From NCBI RefSeq assembly GCF_000166055.1, contig NC_014664.1, positions 434,001 to 498,000 of the forward strand: DNA of 64,000 nucleotides. The letters run 5' to 3'. The notes below the pieces were generated by a model that saw nothing but the letters and a program-made list of their open reading frames with translations, was not told the DNA's origin and did not search any database. Source of the DNA: Rhodomicrobium vannielii ATCC 17100. Its GTDB lineage: Bacteria > Pseudomonadota > Alphaproteobacteria > Rhizobiales > Rhodomicrobiaceae. How positions within the stretch are numbered: position 1 is the stretch's first letter; each line of letters starts with the position of its first letter. A program made the position numbers and the translations under genes. Shown piece by piece: positions 36,170 through 45,742 of this stretch.

Positions 36170-37105
36170 ATGAAAGCCTATAGTTTCGTCGACGTTCAGC
36201 GCTGCAATATGTGTGGTGCCAATATGAATGACGCCCGTGTTCTCGGCACGCGTCTCAGCACCTCGCAGGGCTACAAGCCGCGCACAAAGACGGGCATAGC
36301 CATAACTGTATGCCGCTGCGGCGGCTGCGGGCTCATCTTTGCGGCGCCGATGCCGATGCCTCGCTCCCTCGATGACCACTACGGAATACCACCCGAGACG
36401 TACTGGAAGGACCAATACTTCACGCCGGCGCCAGACTACTTCCGCAAGCAAATCGAGGCGGCGAAGACCCTCCTCGGGCCGCGTGAGCACCTAACGGCCC
36501 TTGATATCGGCGCCGGTATTGGCAAGGCGATGAGGGCAATGCGGAACGCCGGGTTTGACGTTTGGGGCATAGAGCCGTCCGCGACGTTTCACAATAAGGC
36601 GATTGAACTTGGCGGGTTGCCTGCGGAACGGCTGCAATGCGCGTCAGTCGAAAACGCAACATTCGCACCGCGCTTCTTTGATTTCATCACCTTTGGGGCG
36701 GTCCTCGAGCACCTCTATGATCCCTCTGGCTCGATCGCCAAGGCTCTTACTTGGCTTAAGGACGATGGCATCATACATATCGAGGTGCCATCCTCTAATT
36801 ACCTCATGTCAAAATTACTAAACTTCTATTTCAGGGCTGTCGGAACCAACTATGTTACCAATATCAGCCCGATGCATTCCCCGTATCATCTCTACGAATT
36901 CACGCCAACGAGTTTTAAGGCCAACGGTGCCCGCATTGGCTACACTGTGGCGCAGCATCACATCGAGGTTGCCTCCATTCGGCTCCCCTCCGTGGTGCAA
37001 CCGCTAATGCGCTACGTCATGGACCGGCAAGGGAGTGGAATGCAGCTCGTCGTCTACCTGCGCGCGAAAAGCGGGACTCGCTCGTTAGAGGAAGCTGTAG
37101 GATGA
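36170..37105 (+). CDS. SAM-dependent methyltransferase with N-terminal zinc ribbon
   Basis: A 311-residue protein. An N-terminal metal-binding module has Cys12, Cys15, Cys48, Cys50 and Cys53 (RCNMCG and VCRCGGCG). The class I methyltransferase fold follows: [15 protein letters not shown] (SAM loop), [22 protein letters not shown] and GIIHIEVPS. Zinc-ribbon methyltransferases of this architecture act on sugars or their nucleotide forms in polysaccharide loci. The ATG at 36170 has AGAAGGG upstream; the earlier open frame is not family-like. It overlaps the next gene by four bases. Confidence 0.87.
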   Translation: MKAYSFVDVQRCNMCGANMNDARVLGTRLSTSQGYKPRTKTGIAITVCRCGGCGLIFAAPMPMPRSLDDHYGIPPETYWKDQYFTPAPDYFRKQIEAAKTLLGPREHLTALDIGAGIGKAMRAMRNAGFDVWGIEPSATFHNKAIELGGLPAERLQCASVENATFAPRFFDFITFGAVLEHLYDPSGSIAKALTWLKDDGIIHIEVPSSNYLMSKLLNFYFRAVGTNYVTNISPMHSPYHLYEFTPTSFKANGARIGYTVAQHHIEVASIRLPSVVQPLMRYVMDRQGSGMQLVVYLRAKSGTRSLEEAVG

Positions 37106-38127
37106 AAATCCTCGTAACCGGAACGGCGGGATTCATCGGCTTCCATGTTGCCAGGACGCTCTTGGCGCGCGGCGCGGACGTGGTCGGCTTCGATGTGGTC
37201 AACGCCTATTACGACCCATCGCTCAAAGAGCGGCGGTTGGAGTTACTGGCTGAAGCTTCCCGCGCGCCCGAATCCGGCAGTTTCACCTTCATCCGCGCTA
37301 ACCTCGCAGATCAGGCGGCGGTCAACTCGGCCTTCGCTGCCCATCGCTTCGACCGCGCCATTCATCTGGCCGCCCAGGCTGGCGTGCGACACAGCCTGAC
37401 GCACCCGCACGACTATGTGCAGTCCAACATCGTGGCCTTCACCAACATCCTTGAGGCGTGCCGGCACAATGATACGCCTCATCTGACCTACGCCTCGACA
37501 TCGAGCGTCTATGGCGCGAATACCGCGATGCCGTTCTCGGAGCATGTGGGCGTCGATCATCCCCTTCAGTTCTACGCGGCGACAAAGCGGGCCAACGAGC
37601 TGATGGCGCATGCCTATAGCCACCTGTTCCGCCTTCCGACGACGGGCTTGAGGTTCTTCACCGTCTACGGTCCTTGGGGTCGGCCGGATATGGCGCTGTT
37701 TCTGTTCACAAAAGCGATCCTAGCTGGCGAGCCGATCAAGCTCTTCAACCACGGTCATCACACCCGCGATTTTACCTATGTCGAGGACATCGCCGAGGGC
37801 GTGATCCGCGCGTCGGACAGCATTGCGGAACCGAACCCGGACTGGTCGAGCGACCGGCCGGATCCGGCCACGTCGAACGCGCCGTTCCGCATATTCAACA
37901 TCGGTAACAACCAGCCTGTTAGACTGATGGAGTACGTGGCTGCGCTAGAGGAGGCGCTCGGGCGAACGGCGCAGGTGGAACTTCTGCCGCTCCAGCCGGG
38001 TGACGTGCCGGACACGTTTGCCGACGTCTCGCGGCTCGAACGCGCGGTCGGCTACAAGCCGGCGACGCCCGTTAACGAGGGAGTTTCCCGTTTCGTCGCC
38101 TGGTACCGCGATTACTACGGTGTGTGA
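37102..38127 (+). CDS. NAD-dependent sugar epimerase, UDP-glucuronate 4-epimerase-like
   Basis: A 341-residue extended SDR enzyme. The NAD site is [12 protein letters not shown], followed by [22 protein letters not shown], the Ser/Thr-x-Tyr-x3-Lys catalytic set ([16 protein letters not shown]) and [20 protein letters not shown]. The [10 protein letters not shown] block is typical for UDP-glucuronate 4-epimerases (LspL/Cap1J type), which make UDP-galacturonate. With the dehydrogenase upstream this suggests uronic or acetamido-uronic acids in the EPS. Confidence 0.9.
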   Translation: MKILVTGTAGFIGFHVARTLLARGADVVGFDVVNAYYDPSLKERRLELLAEASRAPESGSFTFIRANLADQAAVNSAFAAHRFDRAIHLAAQAGVRHSLTHPHDYVQSNIVAFTNILEACRHNDTPHLTYASTSSVYGANTAMPFSEHVGVDHPLQFYAATKRANELMAHAYSHLFRLPTTGLRFFTVYGPWGRPDMALFLFTKAILAGEPIKLFNHGHHTRDFTYVEDIAEGVIRASDSIAEPNPDWSSDRPDPATSNAPFRIFNIGNNQPVRLMEYVAALEEALGRTAQVELLPLQPGDVPDTFADVSRLERAVGYKPATPVNEGVSRFVAWYRDYYGV

Positions 38128-38304
38128 CCGGAGCGAGCGGGATCGGTACGCGTGAGCCATCTGCCGTTCAGTCTATCGGATCGCGACGGTTTGGCCCCGC
38201 ACCTCATCGCCGCCGCTCGGCGCGGCGGCATCATCTGTCGGTGCTCTCGCTCAAAGGCGTCGTCATGTCGATGTGCGTTATGAGCCCCAAACAGGAGACC
38301 AGCC

Positions 38305-39231
38305 GTGCTTGACAACAATCGCGCTGCCCTGCGCGCCGTGCTGAAGAGAACGCTGCCGCGCCCGATGACCCAGTCGATAGCGGTAACAGCTAACTATGGA
38401 CGGCGTCTTGTCGCGTGGCTGCGCGTGTTGCGCAGCGTCCGTGGTAGAACATCGGCCGACCGGCGCGTATTGCGGCGCTCGGCGATGCGGGCGCCGTTCG
38501 ACGCGCTCGCCGATATCGGCGAGTGGCGCGAGCCGATGTTGCTCACCGATGCCGAGATCGGCGTGTCTGGTCTTGGAGCGTTCGCAATCCGTGGCGGTTC
38601 GGACGATCTCGGGCATGTGCTTCTGGCAACCCACGCCGACATATTCCGGGTGATCGGCGCGCACTTGAAGCCAGGCGACGTCGCCATCGACGCTGGCGCG
38701 AACATCGGGGTTGTAACGGTATTCATGGCTCGGCTCGTAGGGCCTCACGGGCATACGATCGCGGTAGAGATGATGCCTGATACCGCTGCACGGTTGCGCC
38801 ACAACGTGGCGCTCAATGGGCTGGAGGCGGTAGAGGTCGTCGAGCAAGCTTTGTCGGACTGTGCAGGCAAGAAGGTGCATGCCCAGGTTGCGGACGGTTT
38901 GTTCGGTCAGGCGAGCATTGCAAACGTCACCAATCCCCAACGCGCTTTGCGCCGCGTCGAGGTGGAGACGACGACACTAGATGCGCTCACCAAGGGCGTC
39001 GAGACGATAGCAATAATGAAGATGGACCTTGAGGGAGCGGAGCCGCAGGCGCTCGCGGGAGCCGGTGAAATGCTCCAACGGACCCGTGCCGTGGTGTTCG
39101 AGAGCTGGGCACGCGACGGCGGCAGAACTTCATCAATCCTTACAGCCGCCGGCTTCGCCATCACCGCAATCGACGGCCTCAACTTCCTCGCGACGCGAGT
39201 CGAGATGCCGACGAGGGCTTCGGGCGCATGA
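38305..39231 (+). CDS. FkbM-family methyltransferase
   Basis: A 308-residue protein. The N-terminal 100 residues are basic and not recognised. From about 115 the FkbM domain reads LKPGDVAIDAGANIGVVTVFMARLVG (SAM loop), IAVEMMPDTAARLRHNVALNGL, VEVETTTLDAL and IAIMKMDLEGAEPQALAGA. FkbM enzymes O-methylate sugars and polyketides. It uses a GTG start with AGGAGA eight bases before. A 177-base gap precedes it, in which I see no other feature. Confidence 0.87.
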   Translation: MLDNNRAALRAVLKRTLPRPMTQSIAVTANYGRRLVAWLRVLRSVRGRTSADRRVLRRSAMRAPFDALADIGEWREPMLLTDAEIGVSGLGAFAIRGGSDDLGHVLLATHADIFRVIGAHLKPGDVAIDAGANIGVVTVFMARLVGPHGHTIAVEMMPDTAARLRHNVALNGLEAVEVVEQALSDCAGKKVHAQVADGLFGQASIANVTNPQRALRRVEVETTTLDALTKGVETIAIMKMDLEGAEPQALAGAGEMLQRTRAVVFESWARDGGRTSSILTAAGFAITAIDGLNFLATRVEMPTRASGA

Positions 39232-39385
39232 AGGCGGCAGCGCGCTCGATGATAAAACGCGTGGTGTTCGCCGCGCTAGGGTCCGATCCGGCGCGTGCAT
39301 GGCCTGCGCCTTGCGGAGATGTAGCACGATGTCATGGAGCAAGAACGCCAGCGTTGCGCGAACTGGCAGTGGACGGTAGAGAGCC

Positions 39386-41395
39386 ATGTGCGGCATAGCA
39401 GGCATCTGGTGGCCGGAAGGCCAGCGGCAGGGTGAGGCCGAGGTCGTCGCGGCTGCCATGGCAGCGCGGCTCCATCATCGAGGCCCCGATGCGCGGGGCG
39501 TCTGGGCCGACGGCGCAGCGGGCATAGCACTCGGCCACGCACGGCTTTCGATCCTTGATTTGTCGCCCGCGGGTGCCCAGCCCATGGTCTCCGCGTCTGG
39601 CCGCCATGTCGTGGTCTTCAACGGCGAAATTTACAATCATCTGGATTTGCGCAGAGAGCTTGAAGCGGCGGGAGCCGCCCCGGTCTGGCGCGGGCATTCG
39701 GACACGGAGACGCTGCTTGCCCTCTGCGATCGCCACGGCATCGAGGCGGCGCTGAGAAGCGCGACAGGTATGTTCGCTCTGGCCGTCTGGGACCGGGCCG
39801 AGCGAACGCTGACGCTGGCGCGCGACCGGATGGGTGAAAAGCCGCTCTATTTTGGCCGCGCAGATAGGGCGCTGGTGTTTGCCTCCGAGCTTAAGGCGCT
39901 GCGCGCAGCCCCAGGCTTTGAGGCCGAGATTGATCCGGCGAGCGTCGCGGCCTACTTGCGCCATTCTTGCGTACCCGAGCCGCATTGCATCTATCGAGGT
40001 GTGCGGAAGGTCGAGCCCGGTGCACTGGTGCGTCTTTCGCACCCGGCCGAGGCGGCATTCGCTGAGCCCCGCAGCTACTGGTCGCTCGGCGCTACGATAG
40101 CCGCCGCCGAGCCGCTCGGCGGCGATTACCGTGCGATGTGCAACGAGGTCGAGGCCTGCCTGGCGGAGGTCGTGCGTTCCCAGATGCTAAGCGACGTGCC
40201 GCTCGGTTGCTTCCTCTCTGGCGGCATAGATTCCTCGCTGACGGCGGCCTTGATGACGCGCGCGGCAAAAGGGCCGGTGCGGACATACGCCATCGGCTTC
40301 GAAGATGCCCGTTTCAACGAGGCACCGCACGCGCGCCGCGTGGCGGAGCATCTCGGCACAGCACACACCGAGTTCACATTGACGGAGGTGGACGCACTCA
40401 GCGTTATCAGTGAATTGCCGGCGATCTACGATGAGCCTTTCGCCGATCCCTCGCAGATACCAACGCTGTTGCTCGCCCGGCTGACCCGACAGCACGTCAC
40501 CGTCGCCCTGTCGGGTGACGGCGGGGACGAGGTATTTGGCGGCTACAACCGCTACACCTTCGGCCCACGCATGTTGGAATGGGGCCAGTTGTTGCCAGCA
40601 CCCTTACGCCGAGCGGCTGGCCGCTCGATCCAGGCGCTGCAACGAATGGGCACAAGTGAAAGCTCGTGGCTCAGGCCCGCAGCGCGCGGCCTCGGTCTGC
40701 CGATGACCACCGTTGACAAACTCTCGCGGTTCGGACGGGCATTCGCGGACGCGGGCGACACCGAAGCCCTCTATCGTGGGTTGGTTAGCACCTGCAACGC
40801 GCCAGCCTCGCTGATGGCGTCGCCAGCCGCAGAGGCGGCAAGCCGTTCCCTTGGCGCTGTCGCGCGTGATCTCACGCCGGCTGAATGGATGATGGCGACG
40901 GATGCGCTGACGTATCTGCCAGGGGACATCCTGGTGAAGGTCGACCGCGCGGCGATGAGCGCGTCGCTGGAGACGCGGGCACCATTTCTCGATCGTCGGG
41001 TGGTGGAGCTTGCTTGGCGACTTCCGATATCGGCACGCATCGAGGACGGCAAAGGCAAGCGCATACTCCGCGATATTCTCAATCGGTACGTGCCTCGCCA
41101 ACTGATGGAACGGCCAAAGCAGGGTTTTGCCATCCCCTTGGATGCCTGGCTCAGGGGGCCCCTGCGCGCGTGGGCGGAAGATCTGATTACACCCGCCGTG
41201 CTGCGCGAAACCGGTGTCCTTGACGCGGGAGCCGTCGGCCCTCTTTGGGATGCACATCAGGGGGGGCAGGATAATGCGGGCTGGACACTCTGGGCCATTC
41301 TGATGCTGCAAAGCTGGCTGAGGACAAGCGACCTGAAGATGCAACCTCAAAGGAGGGAAGAAATCGTGGCCTCCACAGTGTTCACGAGGGCCTGA
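39386..41395 (+). CDS. asnB: Asparagine synthase (glutamine-hydrolysing)-like, EPS locus copy 1
   Basis: A 669-residue two-domain enzyme. The N-terminal glutaminase begins MCGIAGIWWPEG with nucleophile Cys2 and has HHRGPDARG and FNGEIYNHLDLR. The synthetase domain has the ATP pyrophosphatase loop SGGIDSSLTAALM and LSGDGGDEVFGGYNRY. In polysaccharide loci such proteins probably amidate uronic acid carboxyls rather than making asparagine, which fits the uronate-forming genes upstream. That is an inference. A related copy is found at 50322-52331. Confidence 0.9.
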   Translation: MCGIAGIWWPEGQRQGEAEVVAAAMAARLHHRGPDARGVWADGAAGIALGHARLSILDLSPAGAQPMVSASGRHVVVFNGEIYNHLDLRRELEAAGAAPVWRGHSDTETLLALCDRHGIEAALRSATGMFALAVWDRAERTLTLARDRMGEKPLYFGRADRALVFASELKALRAAPGFEAEIDPASVAAYLRHSCVPEPHCIYRGVRKVEPGALVRLSHPAEAAFAEPRSYWSLGATIAAAEPLGGDYRAMCNEVEACLAEVVRSQMLSDVPLGCFLSGGIDSSLTAALMTRAAKGPVRTYAIGFEDARFNEAPHARRVAEHLGTAHTEFTLTEVDALSVISELPAIYDEPFADPSQIPTLLLARLTRQHVTVALSGDGGDEVFGGYNRYTFGPRMLEWGQLLPAPLRRAAGRSIQALQRMGTSESSWLRPAARGLGLPMTTVDKLSRFGRAFADAGDTEALYRGLVSTCNAPASLMASPAAEAASRSLGAVARDLTPAEWMMATDALTYLPGDILVKVDRAAMSASLETRAPFLDRRVVELAWRLPISARIEDGKGKRILRDILNRYVPRQLMERPKQGFAIPLDAWLRGPLRAWAEDLITPAVLRETGVLDAGAVGPLWDAHQGGQDNAGWTLWAILMLQSWLRTSDLKMQPQRREEIVASTVFTRA

Positions 41396-41399
41396 GCAG

Positions 41400-42446
41400 T
41401 TGATTTATATTTCTTCCTATGCGGCGCTTCTCCTTGCAGGCTTTCTGTCTTTCAAAAGCGCATCGCTTCGCCGGGCCTTGTTCCCGATCGTAGCGCTTTT
41501 TTTATTTGCCTTCGTCGCTTTTCGATACGAGGTTGGATGCGATTGGAGCGGATACCGAACTAACTACGATTTAGCACAATATCTGACCGTTGAAGAGGCA
41601 GTGTCGGGACCGGAACCGGGCTATTGGCTGCTGTTGACGCAACTTCATTCGCTCGGCTTCGAATATCCCTATCTTAACGTCCTCATGGCGAGCCTCTTTT
41701 TCTGGGGGCTTACGAGACTTGCAGTAAGGGAGCCTAATCCTCTGGCCATATTGATTCTGGCTTTTCCTGTTCTTGTAATCAACTTGCCGATGTCCGGCAT
41801 CCGACAAGGCGCAGCGGTCGGCATGATTTGCCTCGCGCTCAATGCGTTTCGCGCGCGACGCCTCATCACCTACGTAGCTTTGGTAGTTTTTGCGAGTTTC
41901 TTTCACACAAGCGCGCTCGCCTTCCTGGCACTCGCCCCTTTTGTCAAGTTCAGGGTGACGCGGGCCACCTTGATCCTTTCTGCAATTCTCGTGCTGCCCA
42001 GCGTCGCTTTCCTGCTAAATGACAAAGTGGCCTTCTATTCCGACCGCTACGTCGATACAGGCGTCGATGCCGCTGGCGCCGTATACAGGACCGGGATGCT
42101 TGCAGTCGTCGGCGGCTATTTCCTGCTCGTTCTGCGGCAGGCCTACCTGGAACGGTTTCCAGCCGATTACAAATTGGCGCTTATCGGTGCCTGGACGATG
42201 CTCGGTACACTCGCTCTCTTACCAATTTCGTCAGTGATCAGCGACCGCTTCGGCTATTATGTTGCGCCGATCCAGCTTATGATCATGGCGCGGACGCCCT
42301 ATCTTATCAAAGGTCGCAGTCGACTCGTTCTCAGTGCAGCACCCTACGCGGCTCTCGGGGTAGTGCTGATTGTTTGGACGTCCTCCTCCGCGCTCTTCAA
42401 CCAGTGCTATCTGCCGTATCAGACATGGCTGGACTGGCCGCTATAG
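41400..42446 (+). CDS. EpsG-family membrane protein (probable EPS polymerase)
   Basis: A 348-residue polytopic membrane protein with about ten hydrophobic segments. Family-type features are FRYEVGCDWSGYRTNYD after the second span, EPGYWLLLTQLHSLG, SGIRQGAAVGMICLALN and FFHTSALAFLAL. EpsG/Wzy proteins polymerise repeat units on the periplasmic side. It begins with TTG four bases after asnB, preceded by GAGGG, so translation may be coupled. This is the best polymerase candidate in the window. Confidence 0.85.
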   Translation: MIYISSYAALLLAGFLSFKSASLRRALFPIVALFLFAFVAFRYEVGCDWSGYRTNYDLAQYLTVEEAVSGPEPGYWLLLTQLHSLGFEYPYLNVLMASLFFWGLTRLAVREPNPLAILILAFPVLVINLPMSGIRQGAAVGMICLALNAFRARRLITYVALVVFASFFHTSALAFLALAPFVKFRVTRATLILSAILVLPSVAFLLNDKVAFYSDRYVDTGVDAAGAVYRTGMLAVVGGYFLLVLRQAYLERFPADYKLALIGAWTMLGTLALLPISSVISDRFGYYVAPIQLMIMARTPYLIKGRSRLVLSAAPYAALGVVLIVWTSSSALFNQCYLPYQTWLDWPL

Positions 42447-42473
42447 TGTTTCGACGCCCCTCCACCTTATCTA

Positions 42474-42483
42474 CCCCCCCCCC
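42474..42483. repeat. Run of ten C bases
   Basis: A homopolymer of ten C lies between the EpsG-like stop and the acetyltransferase start, 56 bases before the latter. Such tracts slip easily and could alter promoter spacing or mRNA structure. Confidence 0.6.
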
Positions 42484-42539
42484 AGTAATATCATTTCTCG
42501 GCCAATGAGGCTTGAACCTAGAGCTCATACTGAATTGAA

Positions 42540-43556
42540 ATGTCCATGATTGACTACGAAATCTACAATCCCTCTCATTGGGAAGACCTGCGCGATCTGT
42601 TCAAACGTGTCTGGGGTGCGTCGCGCTCAGTCGAGTACGACCAGAAACACTGGAACAACACTATTATCGGGACAGCGCCAGGAATCGTTGCTCTTGAAGG
42701 TGGTCAGATCGTAGGATTTTACACTGTGTGGCCGGTGCCGCTGACCGACGGCGCAAAGGTTGTGACCGGGGGACAACCGATCGACAGTATGGTCGACAGG
42801 CAATTCCAGGGACGTGGATTGTTGCGCGAACTGGGACGTCGCTGCTATCAGGAGTGCGCGCGCCACTCAATTGTCGTGATGTACGGCGCGCCCAACAGGG
42901 CTGCACTTGCCGGAAACCTCGGTGGGCTCAACTGGTCACATGTGAGCGAAATCGTCGATTACGTGCGTCCCGTTCTCAGGCAAGCTCGCCGTTCAGGCTT
43001 CCTAGCAAACCTCATGGAACAGGACCAAGCCATCAAAGGGCTGACGGTGTCGGCAAGGTACGGCGCGCTAGATGCCGTTGCCGTTTTCTACGCGAATGTT
43101 GCGGCCCATGAAGACGCCAAAAAGACCTGGCGCCTTGCACAGTCGATAGAGTGGGTTCGATACCGGTACGGTTCCACGCCCGAGGTTCGGTATGTGACGC
43201 TTATAAGCGGCGAAGGCGACGCGATCCGAGGGGCAGCTGTATGCGGAATCCGGTTCAAGGATGATCGGAACGAGTCCGTAATCAAGTTAACGATCAGTGA
43301 ACTCGTCGGACGCGACAACGCCGCCTGTCGCGAGCTGATAGGGGGCATAGTTAGCTTGGCGGCGGCATGCGGTGCTCCTTATGTTCAGGCGAAATCGTCC
43401 GGGGCGGGGTTGGGCTCGGTGCTTCTGTCCGCAGGTTTCCTTCCGTATCGCAGGACACCCCTCATTTCGCGAACACTCGACGCGAGCTGTCATCGCGCCA
43501 ATCCCTTGGCGAAAAGTGGATGGGCGCTGTTCGGTGGCGCTTTCGATACGGTCTAG
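42540..43556 (+). CDS. GNAT-family N-acetyltransferase of the EPS locus
   Basis: A 338-residue protein. The N-terminal GNAT fold includes GQIVGFYTVWPVPL and an acetyl-CoA loop (FQGRGLLRELGRRCYQEC). A second, GNAT-like half follows from about residue 190, ending IVSLAAACGAPYVQAKSSGAGLGSVLLSAGFLPYRRTPLI. It probably acylates an amino-sugar of the EPS. The two-lobed length resembles FemAB/GNAT enzymes found in EPS loci with deacetylases. No close name can be given. Confidence 0.78.
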   Translation: MSMIDYEIYNPSHWEDLRDLFKRVWGASRSVEYDQKHWNNTIIGTAPGIVALEGGQIVGFYTVWPVPLTDGAKVVTGGQPIDSMVDRQFQGRGLLRELGRRCYQECARHSIVVMYGAPNRAALAGNLGGLNWSHVSEIVDYVRPVLRQARRSGFLANLMEQDQAIKGLTVSARYGALDAVAVFYANVAAHEDAKKTWRLAQSIEWVRYRYGSTPEVRYVTLISGEGDAIRGAAVCGIRFKDDRNESVIKLTISELVGRDNAACRELIGGIVSLAAACGAPYVQAKSSGAGLGSVLLSAGFLPYRRTPLISRTLDASCHRANPLAKSGWALFGGAFDTV

Positions 43557-43581
43557 CGTCTGCAAGAAAGCGATTTAGACT

Positions 43582-44526
43582 ATGGCCGGTTCGTTTTTAA
43601 TTTCATTCGACTGCGAGGGTAACTGGGGCATAGCCGACAGGCGGGAGCGGATTGAGAGCCGGTTCATTACGCGTCAGCGATTGTCACAGTCTTACCTTGC
43701 ACTGTTAAAGCTTCTCGATGTCTATGACATGCCCGCGACTTTCGCATTCGTCATGGCGTTCATCCTCCGGGATAGCGAACGTGCTGATTGGCAGCCGCGC
43801 TTAACTGACGTGACGTGCGACGGTCGGAACTGGATGGAGAACTTCCGTCGCGCGGAAAGCAGCGGTGATCTTGATGGCTGGTTCTGTCCCGAAGCCTTGG
43901 ATATGGTCATGGCTGACAGGCGGCATGAAATCGGATGTCATGGCCTCCGGCATGTTCCGTTCACCGGTGAGGGTGTGACTGAAGAAGTCATTAGAATCGA
44001 GCTTGCATGCGCCAGGGAAATCGCAAGTTCTCGTGGAATCGACTTACGGACCTTCGTTTTTCCTCGTAACGAGGTTAGCCGACCAGACCTCTTGGCCGAG
44101 TACGGCTATCGCGGGTTCCGCAATGCGCATCCCAGCCTAGGTCGCTTAGGCCGTATAGGAAATCTATTGCGCGAGTGCGACGTCTGGGAACGGGCGCAGC
44201 CGGAAGAAGCGCCTGTTTCCGGACTCGTTTCCATTCCTGGCGGCTGCTTCATCAATTGGCAAAAGGGCGCGCGCCGCTTGGTTCCACGTGCGCTGTGCCG
44301 TGCAAGATGGAAGTCTATCATCGCTGATGCGGCTGATAACGACCGCATCGCAGGCGTCTTCTTGCATCCGCATAATCTTATCGACGGCCCCGAGACGCTC
44401 CTCTTTTTGGAAGATGTTCTGGAGCTGTTGGCCGAGTACCGCGAGAAGCGAGCACTCAGAGTGGTGACCCAGGCAGAGTATTGTGCCGAGCGGGCGATTG
44501 CGCATTGCATGCCCGCCTTCAACTGA
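43582..44526 (+). CDS. Polysaccharide deacetylase-family protein
   Basis: A 314-residue NodB-like protein. ISFDCEGNWG carries the metal-site Asp, and EIGCHGLRHVPF carries the conserved His-x3-His pair. FVFPRNEVSRPDLLAEYGYRGFR corresponds to the later motif, normally FRxPxG, here changed to FPRN. No signal peptide is seen, so it would act in the cytoplasm on a lipid-linked or nucleotide sugar. It lies 25 bases after the acetyltransferase, and the two may remodel the same acyl group. Confidence 0.85.
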   Translation: MAGSFLISFDCEGNWGIADRRERIESRFITRQRLSQSYLALLKLLDVYDMPATFAFVMAFILRDSERADWQPRLTDVTCDGRNWMENFRRAESSGDLDGWFCPEALDMVMADRRHEIGCHGLRHVPFTGEGVTEEVIRIELACAREIASSRGIDLRTFVFPRNEVSRPDLLAEYGYRGFRNAHPSLGRLGRIGNLLRECDVWERAQPEEAPVSGLVSIPGGCFINWQKGARRLVPRALCRARWKSIIADAADNDRIAGVFLHPHNLIDGPETLLFLEDVLELLAEYREKRALRVVTQAEYCAERAIAHCMPAFN

Positions 44527-44614
44527 TCAGCATGCGATTTTGCAGTTGGCCCTCCGCTCGCGCGCTGCCTCGGTTACACTATAAGTCGCAGCGAGAGACG
44601 AGAGGTTCTCAAGG

Positions 44615-45739
44615 GTGAGCCGCATTCGCGTCCTTCATACTCTTTGCCGCATTCACAGTGGTGGCGTTGAGCAGCGGCGCATCCTTCTGGCTCAAGCGCT
44701 GGGACAGGATCGATATGAGCACGCTGTGATCTGTCAGGAGGCAGACGGCCCGATTCCTGGCGTGCTTCGCGACGCCGGCTGGACAATCCATGAGATTGGC
44801 TTGGCGCACAGCATCCTTGATCCGGCGTGGCACGCTCGTGCTCACGCTATTGCGCGAGCTTTTCAGCCGGACATCGCGCATGGTGCAGTTTATGAGGGTG
44901 AGGCGCTAGCATGTAGCATCGGCCTGCGGATACCGAGGGTCAAAGTTGTCATGGAGGAAACCTCGGATCCAGTTGATCGCCGCTGGACAGGAAATGCGCT
45001 CATGCGTGCCATGTGCATGCGTGCCGACGCATGTATTGGCGTATCGCCCAAGGTCACCGGATATTTGCGCGAAACATTGCGCATTCCACAGCGCAAGATA
45101 CATCTGATCAACAACGCCGTCCCAAGCGTGCCGCCGCCAAGTTTAGCGCGGATGGCCGAGATGCGCGCCAGACTTGGAATCAGCGAAGGCGACGTGATAA
45201 TTGGCAGCGTTGGGCGCGTTGACGGAAACAAGCGCTTTAGTGACATCATTCGAGCACTGCCCATGATCCGGTCAAGTCAACCGAGAGCGCGGTTGCTTAT
45301 CGTAGGGGATGGGCCGGATCGGGTAATGTTGGAACGTCTGACAGAGGAACTGGACGTCACTGGTGCCGTCATCTTTGCTGGTTATCAGGGCGCTCCTCGA
45401 GATTATTATCATCTGATGGACGTCTTCGTGCTAGCCTCTGCGCACGAAGCCTTTGGCCTAGTCTTGGTCGAGGCGATGTTATCGGGCGTTCCTGTAGTGG
45501 CGACAGAGGTGGGTGGAATCCCATTCGTTCTGGCTGAGGGCAAGGCTGGCGTCCTGGTGCCAGCCAAGCAACATGCAGAACTTGCGAACGCCGTCATTCG
45601 CCTCCTGGCGGATCAGAGTTCTGCTCAGGCCTTCAGCTCTGCTGGACTCGAGAGAGCGTTGTCGGCCTTTGCCCCAGAACGATATGTTGCCGAAGTTGCA
45701 CAGCTGTATGCTGACTTGGTCAGACAAGAAAGGGCTTAG
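44615..45739 (+). CDS. Glycosyltransferase family 4
   Basis: A 374-residue GT-B enzyme. The N-terminal acceptor lobe begins RIRVLHTLCRIHSGGVEQRRILLAQAL. The C-terminal donor lobe has IIGSVGRVDGNKRFSDIIRALPMI, LLIVGDGPDRVMLERL, FAGYQGAPRDYYHLMDVFVLASAHEAFGLVLVEAMLSGVPVVATEVGG (the EX7E-type region). It transfers a sugar to the lipid-linked repeat unit at the inner membrane. GTG start with AGAGG upstream. Confidence 0.92.
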   Translation: MSRIRVLHTLCRIHSGGVEQRRILLAQALGQDRYEHAVICQEADGPIPGVLRDAGWTIHEIGLAHSILDPAWHARAHAIARAFQPDIAHGAVYEGEALACSIGLRIPRVKVVMEETSDPVDRRWTGNALMRAMCMRADACIGVSPKVTGYLRETLRIPQRKIHLINNAVPSVPPPSLARMAEMRARLGISEGDVIIGSVGRVDGNKRFSDIIRALPMIRSSQPRARLLIVGDGPDRVMLERLTEELDVTGAVIFAGYQGAPRDYYHLMDVFVLASAHEAFGLVLVEAMLSGVPVVATEVGGIPFVLAEGKAGVLVPAKQHAELANAVIRLLADQSSAQAFSSAGLERALSAFAPERYVAEVAQLYADLVRQERA

Positions 45740-45742
45740 AAT

